Positions 24,487 through 34,578 are shown, counted from the first letter of the stretch. The stretch is DNA of 64,000 bases from Luteolibacter algae (GCF_042683045.1 NZ_JBHUIT010000008.1:124001-188000), one strand, 5' to 3'. A program made the numbers and translations. Notes: a model not told the origin generated them from the letters alone.

Positions 24487-27400
24487 CTAGAAACTCTCAA
24501 GTAAAGTAAGCGCCTCCTCTAGTTTCTCCCCCGGCTTCGTTTTCGTCAGTCTGGGGTAGCGGGAGCCATCCAACAAAATTGGGCTCCCGTTTCTCTGGAG
24601 CATCAGGCGCTGGCCGGAGATCTCCACGGAGGTGATCTGGTTGGAGGCGGCTTCGGCTTTGATTCTGGCGATGGTGATGAGGTGTTTGACGGGGTGGGGG
24701 AAGCGGCCGTGTCTGTCTTGCCAGTTTTTCTCTAGGGCGGTGATGGATTTGGGGGTGTTGGCTTCGGCTAGCTCGCGGTAGGCGTTGATGCGGAGTTTTG
24801 CGTCGGAGAGGTAGGAGGTGGGGATGAAGGCGGGGAGGACTTCGGATTTGTCGTCTTTTGAGACCCATTGGGTCTCGGTGGGAACGATAAAGTCGGCTTT
24901 GAAGGTGGTCTCCTGGAGGCTGGGGTCTTGTTTGCCCTTCAGGCGGTCGACGGATTGGCGGAGGAGCTGGCAGTAGAGATCGAAGCCGATCTGGGCGATG
25001 TGCCCGGATTGCTTGGTGCCGAGGAGGTTGCCCGCGCCGCGGATTTCGAGATCGCGCATGGCGATTTTGAAGCCGGAGCCGAGGGCGGTGTATTGCTTGA
25101 TGGCGTGGATGCGCTTGCGGGCATCGCCTTGGGTGATCATTTCCCTCGGTAGCAGGAGGATGGCGTAGGCTTTTTCCCCGGCACGGCCGACGCGGCCGCG
25201 GAGCTGGTAGAGATCGGCGAGACCGAAGCGGTCGGCGCGGTCGATGAGGATGGTGTTGGCATTCGGGATGTCGATGCCGGTCTCGATGATGGTGGTGGCG
25301 AGGAGGACGTCGGCCTCGTGGTTGACGAAGGCGTGCATGACGGTCTCGAGGTCGTCCTTGTCCATCTGGCCGTGGCCGACGAGGACGCGGGCTTCGGGGA
25401 CGAGTTCCTTTATCTTTTTATGAACCTGCTCGATGGTTTTGACGCGGTTGTGGAGGAAGAAGACCTGGCCGCCGCGTTTCATCTCGCGGCGGATGGCATC
25501 GCGGATGATGCGTTCGTCGTAGGCGGTAACGGTAGTGGATACCGGAAGGCGATTCGGCGGCGGGGTGTCGATGGTGGACATGTCGCGCGCGCCCATGAGC
25601 GCCATGTAGAGGGTGCGCGGGATGGGGGTGGCGGAGAGGGTGAGGACGTCGATCTGGCGGAAGAGGTCTTTGAATTTCTCCTTGTGGGCGACGCCGAAGC
25701 GCTGTTCCTCATCGACGATAGCCAGGCCGAGGTTCCTGTAGGCAACATCGCCGGAGATGAGGCGGTGGGTGCCGATGACCATATCAACGGAGCCATCGGC
25801 CAGACCTTTGATCGTCGCGCGGACCTCGGCGGGTTTGCGAAAGCGGTTGAGGAGATCGACGCGGACGGGGTAGTCGGAAAAACGCTCACGGAAGGTGCGC
25901 CAATGTTGCTCTGCGAGGACGGTGGTGGGGCAAAGGAGAGCGACCTGTTTTCCGCCGGTAATGGCCTTGAAGGCGGCGCGGATGGCGACTTCGGTTTTCC
26001 CGAATCCAACGTCGCCGCAAATGAGGCGGTCCATGGAGCGGGGGGCTTCGAGATCGTGCTTGGTATCGATGATGGCCTGCTTTTGGTCAGGCGTTTCCGT
26101 ATAGTGGAAGGATTGCTCGAACTCGAACATCCAGCGGGTATCCGGCGGGTGTGCGTGGCCCTGTTCGTGCTCGCGCTCCGCCTGGATGCGGAGCAAGCGG
26201 GCGGCGTAATCAAGGATGGATTTCTCCGCCTGCTTGCGGTTTTTCTGCCAGGTCGGATTGCCCAATTTATTGAGGTCCGGGGTTTTTCCTCCGACTCCGA
26301 CGTATTTCCCGATGAGGTGGGCTTGCTCTAGCGGGACGGATAGAATGGAGCCATCCTTGTATTCGATCTGTAGTTCTTCGCCGTCCTCGTCCTGGACGAT
26401 TCCTCTGAATTTCCCGATGCCGTATTCGTAATGGACTACGAGATCGCCTTCTTCGATATCATCCAGTGTGGCGCGGGCACGGATGGCGCGGGCTTTCTCG
26501 ACCGTGGAGCGGCGGGCGGAACCGGGGGTGCGGTAGCGGCCGAAGAGCTCGGAGGATGACAATACTGCGAGTTTAGTAGCCGGGAGGGTGAAACTGGAGA
26601 TGAGCTCGCCAAGGACGGGGGTGAGGCCGAGATCTCGCTCAAGATTTTTTCCGGAAAGCTCTGTGAAACGCTCCAGTTCACCTTTTGTGGAGAAGACGAT
26701 TCCGATATCCCATTCCTCCCTCTGCCATTCATTGAGCTGTTTGAAAAACGTTTCCCGGCGGAGCTCATCCAGCACAAAATCACCGGCATCGAAAGTGCCA
26801 AGGGGCGAACCATAAGCGGCCAGTGTGAAATCCTCTTCGCCTTCCTCTTCTACTGCATTTTCCGTAATGATTATATCCGGCGGGAGAGTGGGGCTCTCGA
26901 TGGCGGCTGCCTGGACGGAAATGAGGAAATCGTCTTTCCTGAAATAGTCGGCAATCGTTGCCACTGCCGGCGGCTCGGTAAGCAGGAGATCGATTTCTTC
27001 CAGCTTGCGGGTGGAAGCCTGGGTATTCAGATCGAACTCACGGATGGATTCCAGCTCGGTATCGAAGAACTCCAGGCGAAGCGGACGAGGGGACTGGAAG
27101 GGAAAAAGATCGAGAATGCCGCCACGGATCGCAAAGTGCCCGCGTCCGGTAACAGTCGGGTGACGCTCGTAGCCATGGTTGGTCAGTGTCTCGGCGAAGG
27201 TGGATGGATCCAGATCCAATCCAGGTTTCAGGTGGGTGCGATTAGACAGCAGAGAACTCGCCGAAGGCGCGTATTGGGAAAAGCTATCGGCACCGCAAAG
27301 GATGGCGAAGGATTCGGCCGAGGCAAGGATTTCCAGGATGGCGAACCACTCGGCAGCAGTCTCGGGATCTGAAATTTCATGAAGATCATTATCAGGATTG

Positions 27401-27681
27401 ACCGGCGAATCCGGGAGGACGAGCGCGGTGATTCCCCATAGTTCCAGCTCCGTCGCGAGGCGTTCCCGCTGCCGTGGAGAATCGCAGATCAGCCAGCGGC
27501 GCTTTCTACCGAGAGCTGCGGATGCATTGCATGCAAGCGCTAAAAAAAACGAATGGGAGGCTTCCTCCGCATGATCCAGCACAACGGTTTTTCCACCCTT
27601 TGCCAATGGAGCAAGGTGCTCGGAAAAATCCGGATGTGTGAGAGCACGGCGTAGCCAGGTGCTGGTGGGATGGGAGCTCAA
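24487..27681 (-). CDS. mfd: Transcription-repair coupling factor Mfd
   Basis: Releases RNA polymerase stalled at DNA damage and recruits the UvrA excision machinery. 1064 residues, slightly shorter than E. coli Mfd (1148). N-terminal UvrB-homology region, then the RNA polymerase-interaction domain (DLVVHYEYGIGKFRGIVQ), the SF2 translocase with GDVGFGKTE (Walker A), IVDEEQRFGV (DEEQ box), TLSATPIPRTLYMALMG, and the TRG-like block ADLYQLRGRVGRAGEKAYA, then the C-terminal TRCF domain. Monocistronic; convergent with the methylase cassette. No defect seen. Confidence 0.97.
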   Translation of the reverse strand: MSSHPTSTWLRRALTHPDFSEHLAPLAKGGKTVVLDHAEEASHSFFLALACNASAALGRKRRWLICDSPRQRERLATELELWGITALVLPDSPVNPDNDLHEISDPETAAEWFAILEILASAESFAILCGADSFSQYAPSASSLLSNRTHLKPGLDLDPSTFAETLTNHGYERHPTVTGRGHFAIRGGILDLFPFQSPRPLRLEFFDTELESIREFDLNTQASTRKLEEIDLLLTEPPAVATIADYFRKDDFLISVQAAAIESPTLPPDIIITENAVEEEGEEDFTLAAYGSPLGTFDAGDFVLDELRRETFFKQLNEWQREEWDIGIVFSTKGELERFTELSGKNLERDLGLTPVLGELISSFTLPATKLAVLSSSELFGRYRTPGSARRSTVEKARAIRARATLDDIEEGDLVVHYEYGIGKFRGIVQDEDGEELQIEYKDGSILSVPLEQAHLIGKYVGVGGKTPDLNKLGNPTWQKNRKQAEKSILDYAARLLRIQAEREHEQGHAHPPDTRWMFEFEQSFHYTETPDQKQAIIDTKHDLEAPRSMDRLICGDVGFGKTEVAIRAAFKAITGGKQVALLCPTTVLAEQHWRTFRERFSDYPVRVDLLNRFRKPAEVRATIKGLADGSVDMVIGTHRLISGDVAYRNLGLAIVDEEQRFGVAHKEKFKDLFRQIDVLTLSATPIPRTLYMALMGARDMSTIDTPPPNRLPVSTTVTAYDERIIRDAIRREMKRGGQVFFLHNRVKTIEQVHKKIKELVPEARVLVGHGQMDKDDLETVMHAFVNHEADVLLATTIIETGIDIPNANTILIDRADRFGLADLYQLRGRVGRAGEKAYAILLLPREMITQGDARKRIHAIKQYTALGSGFKIAMRDLEIRGAGNLLGTKQSGHIAQIGFDLYCQLLRQSVDRLKGKQDPSLQETTFKADFIVPTETQWVSKDDKSEVLPAFIPTSYLSDAKLRINAYRELAEANTPKSITALEKNWQDRHGRFPHPVKHLITIARIKAEAASNQITSVEISGQRLMLQRNGSPILLDGSRYPRLTKTKPGEKLEEALTLLESF

Positions 27682-27730
27682 AACGAAAATTTCAAGAGAG
27701 GATCCGCGGCTGGAAACCGGGTAGGAACAG

Positions 27731-28396
27731 TCATCCTGGATCGCGGGAGTCGTGGATCGCTTTGATGAGGGATTTTTTTATGGTTTCCCAGCGCATGGGA
27801 ACGGATTTCATAAAAAATGACTGGGAAACGGTAATGCGGATCAGGCCGTATTTTTCATTGGGAAAGGATTCCAGCAGCCACGAAATAAATGGCGTTTTAT
27901 CCGAAAGCTTCCGGCAGGTGACCTGGATTTCCTTTGCTGGAAGCTGGGTGACGATCTTTTCCGCATAGATGCCGGCCTGGGATGCCCCGGCGTGCTCGAA
28001 AATGATGGCCCCATCGGCGATGGGCGCCGTGTGGATAATGAGATGCAGGATGAGATCATGACGCTTCAAATCCTCATTCACCCGGCTCTCGATGGCTTGG
28101 CGGAATTTCATCAGATGGCGGTCGATCAGCTTCTGACGGTTGGGCTCCGGCAGTTTTTCAGAAATAGTGCTCCACAGGGAGTCCCCCTCTTCATCCAGAT
28201 TAATCAACAGGCGGGTGACATCTCCGTGGATCAGCGGTGTGCTGAACTTCATGGCAAGACCCTGGGCGAGGTTCAGGGAGCCCGGCTCCCATCCCTCGGT
28301 GGACGTGACCCTATCCTCGGAGCCTTTGAAAAGCTCGCGGTTCGCCTCCGGGACGGCGCATGTCGCGTTGCTGCAGGTGATGAGGAATGATGTCAT
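27731..28396 (-). CDS. N-formylglutamate amidohydrolase-like protein
   Basis: 221 residues from ATG 28396 (MTSFLITCSNATCAVPE); a start at 28432 adds an implausible extension. The layout follows the N-formylglutamate amidohydrolase (FGase) family: an opening strand and VPE, WEPGSLNLAQGLA, the conserved THGD-type block PLIHGDVTRLLINLDEEGDSLW, and a later LHLIIHTAPI. The family's usual Glu-His-Ala in the first motif is replaced by Ser-Asn-Ala (CSNA), so metal binding or catalysis may differ. Reads in the same direction as Mfd, ending 49 bases before it. The substrate and whether it is active are unknown. Confidence 0.6.
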   Translation of the reverse strand: MTSFLITCSNATCAVPEANRELFKGSEDRVTSTEGWEPGSLNLAQGLAMKFSTPLIHGDVTRLLINLDEEGDSLWSTISEKLPEPNRQKLIDRHLMKFRQAIESRVNEDLKRHDLILHLIIHTAPIADGAIIFEHAGASQAGIYAEKIVTQLPAKEIQVTCRKLSDKTPFISWLLESFPNEKYGLIRITVSQSFFMKSVPMRWETIKKSLIKAIHDSRDPG

Positions 28397-28574
28397 GTGG
28401 AGGTATAATACGGGAAAGGGCGTGCGGTGCAACTTGTGACCGCCGCATGGATGAGTTTTTTAAAACATTGGCTGGGAAAAATTGGTTTCAAGGTATTCCG
28501 TGAAAAACGTGAAAATGGCACAAACTTTCTTTTGACCTAAGAGTTATGTGGGTGTCTTGGTTTTTCCACAAATC

Positions 28575-29636
28575 ATGAATGATCCATTATTCCAGCCCCT
28601 GAAAGCAGGCGCGTTAACGCTACCAAACCGTATTGTCATGGCCCCATTGACACGTTGCCGCTCCTCCGAGGGACGTGTGCCAAATGAACTGATGGCCACC
28701 TATTACTCGCAGCGGGTGGACTTCGGCATGATTCTGACCGAAGCGACTTCAATTGATCCGATGGGCGTCGGCTACCCGAATACTCCGGGTATTTGGTCCG
28801 ATGAACAAGTTGCCGGCTGGAAAAAGATCACGGAGCGGATTCATGCGGAAGGCGGGCAGATTTTGCTCCAGCTCTGGCATGTCGGCCGCATCTCGGATCC
28901 CATTTATCTGGATGGGAAGACACCGCTTGCACCGAGTGCGGTAAAACCAGACGGCCATGTCAGTCTGGTGCGTCCCATGAAGAATTTTGTGGAGCCACGG
29001 GCGCTAACCACGGAGGAAGTCAGAGAAATCGTCCAGCAGTATAAGCGGGGGGCGGAAAACGCGAAGAAGGCCGGCTTCGATGGAGTGGAAATTCACGGGG
29101 CGAATGGTTACCTGATTGATCAGTTCCTGCAGGACTCTACCAACAAGCGAACTGATGAATACGGCGGGTCTGTGGAAAACCGAATGAGATTTATGATGGA
29201 AGTCGTAGATGTGGTCACGGATGTCTGGGGGGCGGATAGAGTAGGAATGCACCTCGCGCCACGCGGTGATGCCCACGATATGGGAGATTCCGATCTTCCG
29301 GGGCTTTTCCAAAAAGTGGCCGCGGAGCTGGGAAAACGCGGGCTGGCATTCATTTGTGCGCGGGAAAACTTCGATGAGCCACCACTTGGCCCGTCGATGA
29401 AGGAAGCCTTCGGTGGCGTATATATCGCCAATGAGAATTTTACCGCGGAGAAGGCGCGTGAGGTGATTTCTGCGGGTAAGGCGGATGCAGTGGCCTTCGG
29501 CAAGCTGGCGATTGCCAATCCGGATCTCGTCGAGCGTTTCCGCACTGGAGCGGCACTGAACGAGCCGAATCCCGATACCTTTTATGCCGAGGGCGAAGAA
29601 GGATATACAGATTATCCATTTATGGGTAATCTATAG
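28575..29636 (+). CDS. Old Yellow Enzyme family alkene reductase
   Basis: FMN-dependent NAD(P)H oxidoreductase (NemA/OYE) reducing activated alkenes, nitro compounds or similar electrophiles. 353 residues from ATG 28575 (MNDPLFQPLKAG); a GTG-type start at 28548 is less likely. Conserved: NRIVMAPLTRCRS, LQLWHVGRIS, catalytic region GFDGVEIHGANGYLIDQFLQDSTNKRTDEYGGS and the C-terminal phosphate-binding ADAVAFGKLAIANPDL. It is followed after six bases by an FMN reductase, so they form an operon for flavin-dependent detoxification. Confidence 0.94.
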   Translation: MNDPLFQPLKAGALTLPNRIVMAPLTRCRSSEGRVPNELMATYYSQRVDFGMILTEATSIDPMGVGYPNTPGIWSDEQVAGWKKITERIHAEGGQILLQLWHVGRISDPIYLDGKTPLAPSAVKPDGHVSLVRPMKNFVEPRALTTEEVREIVQQYKRGAENAKKAGFDGVEIHGANGYLIDQFLQDSTNKRTDEYGGSVENRMRFMMEVVDVVTDVWGADRVGMHLAPRGDAHDMGDSDLPGLFQKVAAELGKRGLAFICARENFDEPPLGPSMKEAFGGVYIANENFTAEKAREVISAGKADAVAFGKLAIANPDLVERFRTGAALNEPNPDTFYAEGEEGYTDYPFMGNL

Positions 29637-29642
29637 CCATCT

Positions 29643-30200
29643 ATGAAAAGAATCCTGGCGTTCAGCGGCAGTCTACGGGCTGGTTCCTACAATCAGAAGC
29701 TGGTGAAAATCGCTGCGGAAGGGGCGAAAGAGGCCGGAGCGGAAGTGACCGTCATCTCCCTTGCTGACTTTCCGCTGCCGGTTTTCAACCAGGACTTTGA
29801 GGATGCCGAGGGCAAACCCGAAGCGGCTGTAAGGCTCAAAGAGCTTTTTCGAGAACATGATGCACTGCTGATTGCATCTCCCGAATACAACAGCATGATT
29901 ACGGCGGCCTTGAAGAATGCGATTGACTGGGTATCGCGCGCGGATGCGGAGGATGAGCTTCCGCTTTCCGCAATTTCGGGGAAAACAGCGGCGATTCTTT
30001 CCGCCTCGCCGGGCGGTTATGGCGGATCCCGTAGTTTGGGATTTCTCCGGCCATTCTTGAAGAATATGCGGGTCGACGTGCTCGAAGAGGAGTTTAGTCT
30101 GGCGAAGGCCCACGAAGCCTTCGACGAGAAAGAGAACCTGATCGATGTGGAAGTTCTTGCGAAAGTAAAGTCCCTGGGGCGGGCACTGGCTCTAGCGTAA
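29643..30200 (+). CDS. NADPH-dependent FMN reductase
   Basis: Flavodoxin-like reductase of 185 residues. The phosphate-binding loop is SGSLRAGSYNQKL, the later conserved blocks are LIASPEYNSMITAALKNAIDW and the glycine-rich SASPGGYGGSRSL. It starts six bases after the Old Yellow Enzyme stop. Possible roles are azo/quinone or chromate reduction, or supply of reduced FMN to partner enzymes. Soluble. Confidence 0.93.
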   Translation: MKRILAFSGSLRAGSYNQKLVKIAAEGAKEAGAEVTVISLADFPLPVFNQDFEDAEGKPEAAVRLKELFREHDALLIASPEYNSMITAALKNAIDWVSRADAEDELPLSAISGKTAAILSASPGGYGGSRSLGFLRPFLKNMRVDVLEEEFSLAKAHEAFDEKENLIDVEVLAKVKSLGRALALA

Positions 30201-30353
30201 ATTTTCCCGTATGGGGAGCGGGTTACTCCGCGATCTTACAGCTGAAAAATATTTTCCTTATCAAGGCTCGACCGTAGGGAGAAATTGTAGCTATTTTTTG
30301 GCACTAATTTGCTGCATAAATTCCCCATACTCAGAGAGTCCTGTAAATTGCCG

Positions 30354-31391
30354 ATGTTCTGGCGAATCCAGCTCATCGGCTGGCTTTCATTTATTATTTT
30401 GAGCTTTCCGCTCAAGTTGATTTTCTACGATTCGCTTCAGTTCGCATTGATTGTCACATTGGTGCGGGAACCGGTTGGGATCTTGATCACCGCCAGTTTC
30501 AGAAAGCTTTACCAACGAAGAGAGCTGGACTTGAGCAAACCTTTCCGGCTGATCTGCCTGATCCTGGGGGTTTCAATCTCGGGGGCTTCGATTGATATTA
30601 TCCTTGAGCGTAGCATTGCCGCGTGGAGCGGTAGGAGCTTTGCGTTGGACCCGATCTTTGGTCTCTTTTGGTTCCGCAGCCTGCTTTATACGATGTGGAG
30701 TCTCCTCTACATCGGCTTGAAAAATCAATTGGCTATCCACAATCAGCAGGCCGCTCTTTCAGCTGCGGAGACCGCGGCACGGGATGCTGAAATCCTGATG
30801 CTGAGGGCTCAGGCATCGCCGCATTTCCTGTTCAATGCATTCAATACCATCCTCGCCGAGCTGGACGGGAAGAATGCCGAGCTCATGCCGGTGGTGCGGG
30901 GGCTCTCGGATTATTTCCGATACTCATTGACCAGCCGCAGCCAGGTCTTTGTCCGGTTGAAAGACGAATTTGAAGCGATCAAAGCCTACCTGGTGGTCGA
31001 GAAAGCACGTTTTCAGGAGAATTTGATGATTTCATGCCATATGGACGAGGAGCTTGGGGATATCCGCGTGCCGGGGATTTTCTTGCAGCCGCTCATTGAG
31101 AACGCATTGAAATACGGTCACCGGACTTCCGAGAGTCCTTTGAAAATCAATATAGAAATTCGTGCTTTGGAAGAGGGATACGCAGATGTCCGGGTAAGTA
31201 ATTCCGGAAGCTGGGTTGAGCCTGATAGTGGGACGGAGTTACAGAAAGCCGAGGGCAATGGATTGGAAATCCTTCGTAGGCGATTGGAGCTTCTATATCC
31301 CGGAAAGCATCACTTCAGGGCACCGCTCATGCTGGCTGAGAACGAAGTCACGGTTAGTATCATCATCCCAACACAAGCCCCATCATCATAG
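30354..31391 (+). CDS. LytS-type sensor histidine kinase
   Basis: Membrane-bound kinase of the His_kinase (PF06580) family, 345 residues from ATG 30354; a TTG at 30309 is an alternative. Four or so membrane helices occupy about residues 1-150 with no identifiable ligand domain. The H-box is ASPHFLFNAFNTILAEL (phosphorylated His), and the ATPase has LIENALKYGH (N-box) and a short C-terminal GNGLEILRRRL. Paired with the LytTR regulator 8 bases downstream. The signal is unknown. Confidence 0.9.
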   Translation: MFWRIQLIGWLSFIILSFPLKLIFYDSLQFALIVTLVREPVGILITASFRKLYQRRELDLSKPFRLICLILGVSISGASIDIILERSIAAWSGRSFALDPIFGLFWFRSLLYTMWSLLYIGLKNQLAIHNQQAALSAAETAARDAEILMLRAQASPHFLFNAFNTILAELDGKNAELMPVVRGLSDYFRYSLTSRSQVFVRLKDEFEAIKAYLVVEKARFQENLMISCHMDEELGDIRVPGIFLQPLIENALKYGHRTSESPLKINIEIRALEEGYADVRVSNSGSWVEPDSGTELQKAEGNGLEILRRRLELLYPGKHHFRAPLMLAENEVTVSIIIPTQAPSS

Positions 31392-31399
31392 ATATTCAT

Positions 31400-32128
31400 A
31401 TGACCTCCGAAATACGTGCAATCATTGTCGATGACGAACCACCGGCGAGAAAGTTGTTAAAGTCGCTCCTTGCAGAGTTCCCAAGGATCAAGATTGTGGG
31501 CGAGGCGGGAGACGTCGCCAGTGCCGTCACATTATATGAGAAGGAGATTCCCGAGCTGATATTTTTGGACATCCAGTTACCTCGCTCGGATGGCTTTTCC
31601 CTGCTGCCAAAACTCGTGGGAAACCCGGAGATAATTTTTATCACCGCCTTTGACACCCACGCGGTCCGCGCTTTCGAGGTAAATGCGTTGGATTATCTTT
31701 TGAAACCGATCAATCCCGAGCGTCTCGCAAAAACGATCGAGCGTGTGACACAGAAGAAGCGCTCCGGTGAGATGGAATTGAGCGAGACAGACAAGGTGGC
31801 GCTGCGCGGAGATTCGAAAATGCAGATCGTGCCGGTGACGGCTATCACCCACATCGAGGCAGAAGATAATTACAGCCGGGTGCATTTGGAAAATGATCAG
31901 CTTGAGATGGTTAGGCGCACGCTATCCGTCTGGGAAAACATCCTGCCGGGAAGTCTTTTTACCCGCTTGGATCGGTCTCTGATTATTCAAATCAACGCTG
32001 TTCAAGACGTATTTTCAGAGTCGCGCGACCAGACATGGATCACGCTAGCCGGTGCTTCCCAGCGCATAAGTCTGGGCAGAAAAGCCTCCGTGCGATTACG
32101 TAAGGCTATGAAGGAACGCTTAGCATGA
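31400..32128 (+). CDS. LytTR-family response regulator
   Basis: 242 residues: receiver domain with IIVDDEPPARKLL, phosphoacceptor Asp in LIFLDIQLPRSDGF and Lys in ALDYLLKPINPERL, then a LytTR DNA-binding domain (ITHIEAEDNYSRVHLEN...). Partner of the LytS kinase. Family members bind paired 9-bp sites; none was recognised. No obvious regulated target lies next to it: 491 bases without a gene follow. Confidence 0.93.
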   Translation: MTSEIRAIIVDDEPPARKLLKSLLAEFPRIKIVGEAGDVASAVTLYEKEIPELIFLDIQLPRSDGFSLLPKLVGNPEIIFITAFDTHAVRAFEVNALDYLLKPINPERLAKTIERVTQKKRSGEMELSETDKVALRGDSKMQIVPVTAITHIEAEDNYSRVHLENDQLEMVRRTLSVWENILPGSLFTRLDRSLIIQINAVQDVFSESRDQTWITLAGASQRISLGRKASVRLRKAMKERLA

Positions 32129-32353
32129 GCGGGTTATCTACAATGATAGCTATAATAAACTGTCTGCTTTTGGCATGATCGCCACTTTATTAGTCTATCC
32201 TGCCACATTCTTCGTGCATGTGTTTAGGATATGTGAACTATCACGTTTATGAGCTACAGCGCAATGAAAGCTTGTTCATGGCAGAACCTGTTAGTAGCTC
32301 ATCATCTGGGCAATTTCCCCCCAGCAATGCACGGATGTTCCCCCAAAGAATAT

Positions 32354-32393
32354 AACCCTGCCACATCGCATCTTTCGACGATATGGCAGGGTT
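32354..32393. terminator. Strong inverted repeat in a gene-free stretch
   Basis: AACCCTGCCA (32354-32363) and TGGCAGGGTT (32384-32393) form a 10-bp perfect stem; ATCG/CGAT extends it inside after one mismatch. There is no T-run on the plus strand. It lies in the 491-base stretch 32129-32619 that has no credible gene, between the LytTR regulator and the P-type ATPase. The ten bases CCTGCCACAT recur at 32199-32208 and 32357-32366. Confidence 0.45.
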
Positions 32394-32619
32394 GATTCGT
32401 TTAAAGGCCGGAAAATAGGTTGCCTGGTAACGGGTCAGCTTCTGGCGTTTGCTATGGATATTTGCTTATTCCAAACGCTTGAGAGACGCGCATTGGTTTG
32501 GATCGATGGTAACCTTTTCGGTCATATACTCGCTTTCCGGAGGTATTAGGGAGCAATCATACAAACGGCTTAACCGCCGGATTAAAAACGGATTTGGACC
32601 GTGAAGGTTGTTGGAGTGC

Positions 32620-34578
32620 TCATCCACCGCTTGGGGACTTTTGGTCGATGAGTAAGCGCAATGAATTGAGAATAACGAGAAGAGTGGCTCCCGTATCGGC
32701 TAGAATCGCCATCCATAATCCGGCAAATCCAGTAAATGCGAGCAGCAGGAAAAGCGCCTTTATGATGAGGGCGAATGCGATATTGAAGCGGATGATGGCC
32801 AGAGTGCGTTTTCCGACCAGGACTGCCTCCGCGACTTTTCCCAAGTCGTCCTGCATTAGCGCGATATCCGCGGTTTCAATGGCCGTGTCACTACCGATGG
32901 CTCCCATCGCGAAACCGACATTTGCGGTTGCGAGCGCAGGCGCGTCGTTCACTCCATCGCCAATCATTCCGACATGCCCGTAGTCGTCGATCAGTCTGCG
33001 AACATGGGCGACTTTGTCCTCGGGCATGAGATCTCCGTGTGCTTCATCGATCCCCGCTTCGCTAGCGATCCGGGAGACTGTCCGTTGATTGTCACCGCTC
33101 AACATGGCGATCTTCTCAATGCCTGCCGCGTGGAGGCGTTTCAGGGCATCAGAGGCATCAGGACGTAGAGTGTCAGCCACTGAGATGACTCCGAGAATTT
33201 TTCCCACGCAGTTTTGGTGGGGAGCGTGTCCGAGGATGGCAAGCGAGTATCCTTTCGATTCCGGCTCGGAAAGCTGCTTTTCGATTTCGGGAGAGCAGAT
33301 TCCATAGTCATGCGCCATCTTGTGGTTTCCGATGAAAAACAGGTGACCATCGATCATTGCTTTCGCGCCTTGCCCCGCGACGGCTTGGAAATCTGTGGCA
33401 GTGAGCTCAAGTTCCCCGGCGGCACGGTTGATGGCCATCGCGATCGGGTGGTTTGAGTGGGTATTGATTGCAGCGGCATGACGGAGAATTTCCTCCGCAG
33501 AAAAATCGGAAAACGGGATTGTTTCGATGAGCTTTGGAGCGCCTTGCGTGATCGTGCCGGTCTTGTCGACCGCGATCGCCCGCAGCTTCCCGACGGCTTC
33601 CAGATAGACCCCGCCTTTTACCAATACGCCTCGTCGGGCCAATGAGGTGATTCCCGAAACGATACTCACCGGAGTGGCAATGACCAGCGCACAGGGGCAG
33701 GCAATAACGAGTAGAACAAGGGACCGGTAAATCCATGTGCCTGAGTCCAGGCCATCGAACATCAAGGGAGCCAGAGCGATGGCAATGGCAGTTAGAAATA
33801 CAGCGGGTGTATAAATTTTGGCAAACTTATCAACGAAGCGTTGTGCGGGCGGTTTCAGATTTTCTGCCTCTCCGACAAGTTCGATAATTTTGGAAAGCTT
33901 CGAGTCCCGTGCCAGTTCGATCACACGTGCTCGCAGGGAGCCCCCGCCATTGATCGTGCCCGCATACAAGGATGCACCGGGTGATTTTTCCACGGGGACA
34001 GATTCCCCTGTGATCGGTGCCTGGTCCACCGTGGAAGTTCCGGAAATCACCACCGCGTCCAGAGGGATCCGACTACCGCTTTTGATAAGAATTTCATCTC
34101 CTATGCGGATGTCTTCCACAGCGGACTCTCTCTTTGCACCGGATTCTTCCACTAGTATCGCCGTAGGCGGAGTGAGGTCCAACAGGGTCTTCACGGCTTT
34201 GCGGGCCCTTTGTCCTGCCCATGATTCAAGCAGTTCGGAAAGTGAAAATAGAAAGACCACGGCAGCGGCTTCCGCGCCCTCATCGATCATCCATGCGCCG
34301 GTTACCGCGACGGCCATTAGCACATTGATATCGAGTTTGAACTTGAGCAACGCTTTCCAGGCAACGGGGAATACAAGCAGGCCGCCAGCTATCGTCGCCA
34401 AGCCGAAAAAGCTTTTCGCAACCCATTCCGGGCTTATTCCGATCCATTGCAGAAGCAGACCCAGACCCGTGAGAATGCCGGAGGCAATGACGAGTGGCAA
34501 CTGGGGTATTTTCGAATCGGAATGGTTGTGTTCACAACCGCAGGCTGACTTGGTAACTTCGCAGGTTTGCTGATGCAT
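32620..34578 (-). CDS. Heavy-metal P1B-type ATPase (zinc/cadmium/lead type)
   Basis: ATP-driven exporter of a soft divalent metal across the inner membrane. 652 residues with TGES (190-193), CPC in TM6 (ACPCALV, 294-296), DKTGT (338-342), the HP motif (HSNHP, 374-378) and GDGVNDAPALA. The final membrane segment LADTGATLLVILNSLRLL has the Asp seen in P1B-2 (Zn/Cd/Pb) pumps. There is no N-terminal HMA domain; a Cys/His-rich tail (TCEVTKSACGCEHNHSDS, 5-22) stands in its place. Last gene of the efflux locus, preceded by a strong hairpin. Confidence 0.95.
   Translation of the reverse strand: MHQQTCEVTKSACGCEHNHSDSKIPQLPLVIASGILTGLGLLLQWIGISPEWVAKSFFGLATIAGGLLVFPVAWKALLKFKLDINVLMAVAVTGAWMIDEGAEAAAVVFLFSLSELLESWAGQRARKAVKTLLDLTPPTAILVEESGAKRESAVEDIRIGDEILIKSGSRIPLDAVVISGTSTVDQAPITGESVPVEKSPGASLYAGTINGGGSLRARVIELARDSKLSKIIELVGEAENLKPPAQRFVDKFAKIYTPAVFLTAIAIALAPLMFDGLDSGTWIYRSLVLLVIACPCALVIATPVSIVSGITSLARRGVLVKGGVYLEAVGKLRAIAVDKTGTITQGAPKLIETIPFSDFSAEEILRHAAAINTHSNHPIAMAINRAAGELELTATDFQAVAGQGAKAMIDGHLFFIGNHKMAHDYGICSPEIEKQLSEPESKGYSLAILGHAPHQNCVGKILGVISVADTLRPDASDALKRLHAAGIEKIAMLSGDNQRTVSRIASEAGIDEAHGDLMPEDKVAHVRRLIDDYGHVGMIGDGVNDAPALATANVGFAMGAIGSDTAIETADIALMQDDLGKVAEAVLVGKRTLAIIRFNIAFALIIKALFLLLAFTGFAGLWMAILADTGATLLVILNSLRLLIDQKSPSGG

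Noticed and set aside
25318..26331. Plus-strand frame of 337 codons within mfd
   Set aside because: It is antisense to the conserved translocase motifs of Mfd, and its Asp/Glu/Gly-rich product is the shadow of a GC-rich gene.
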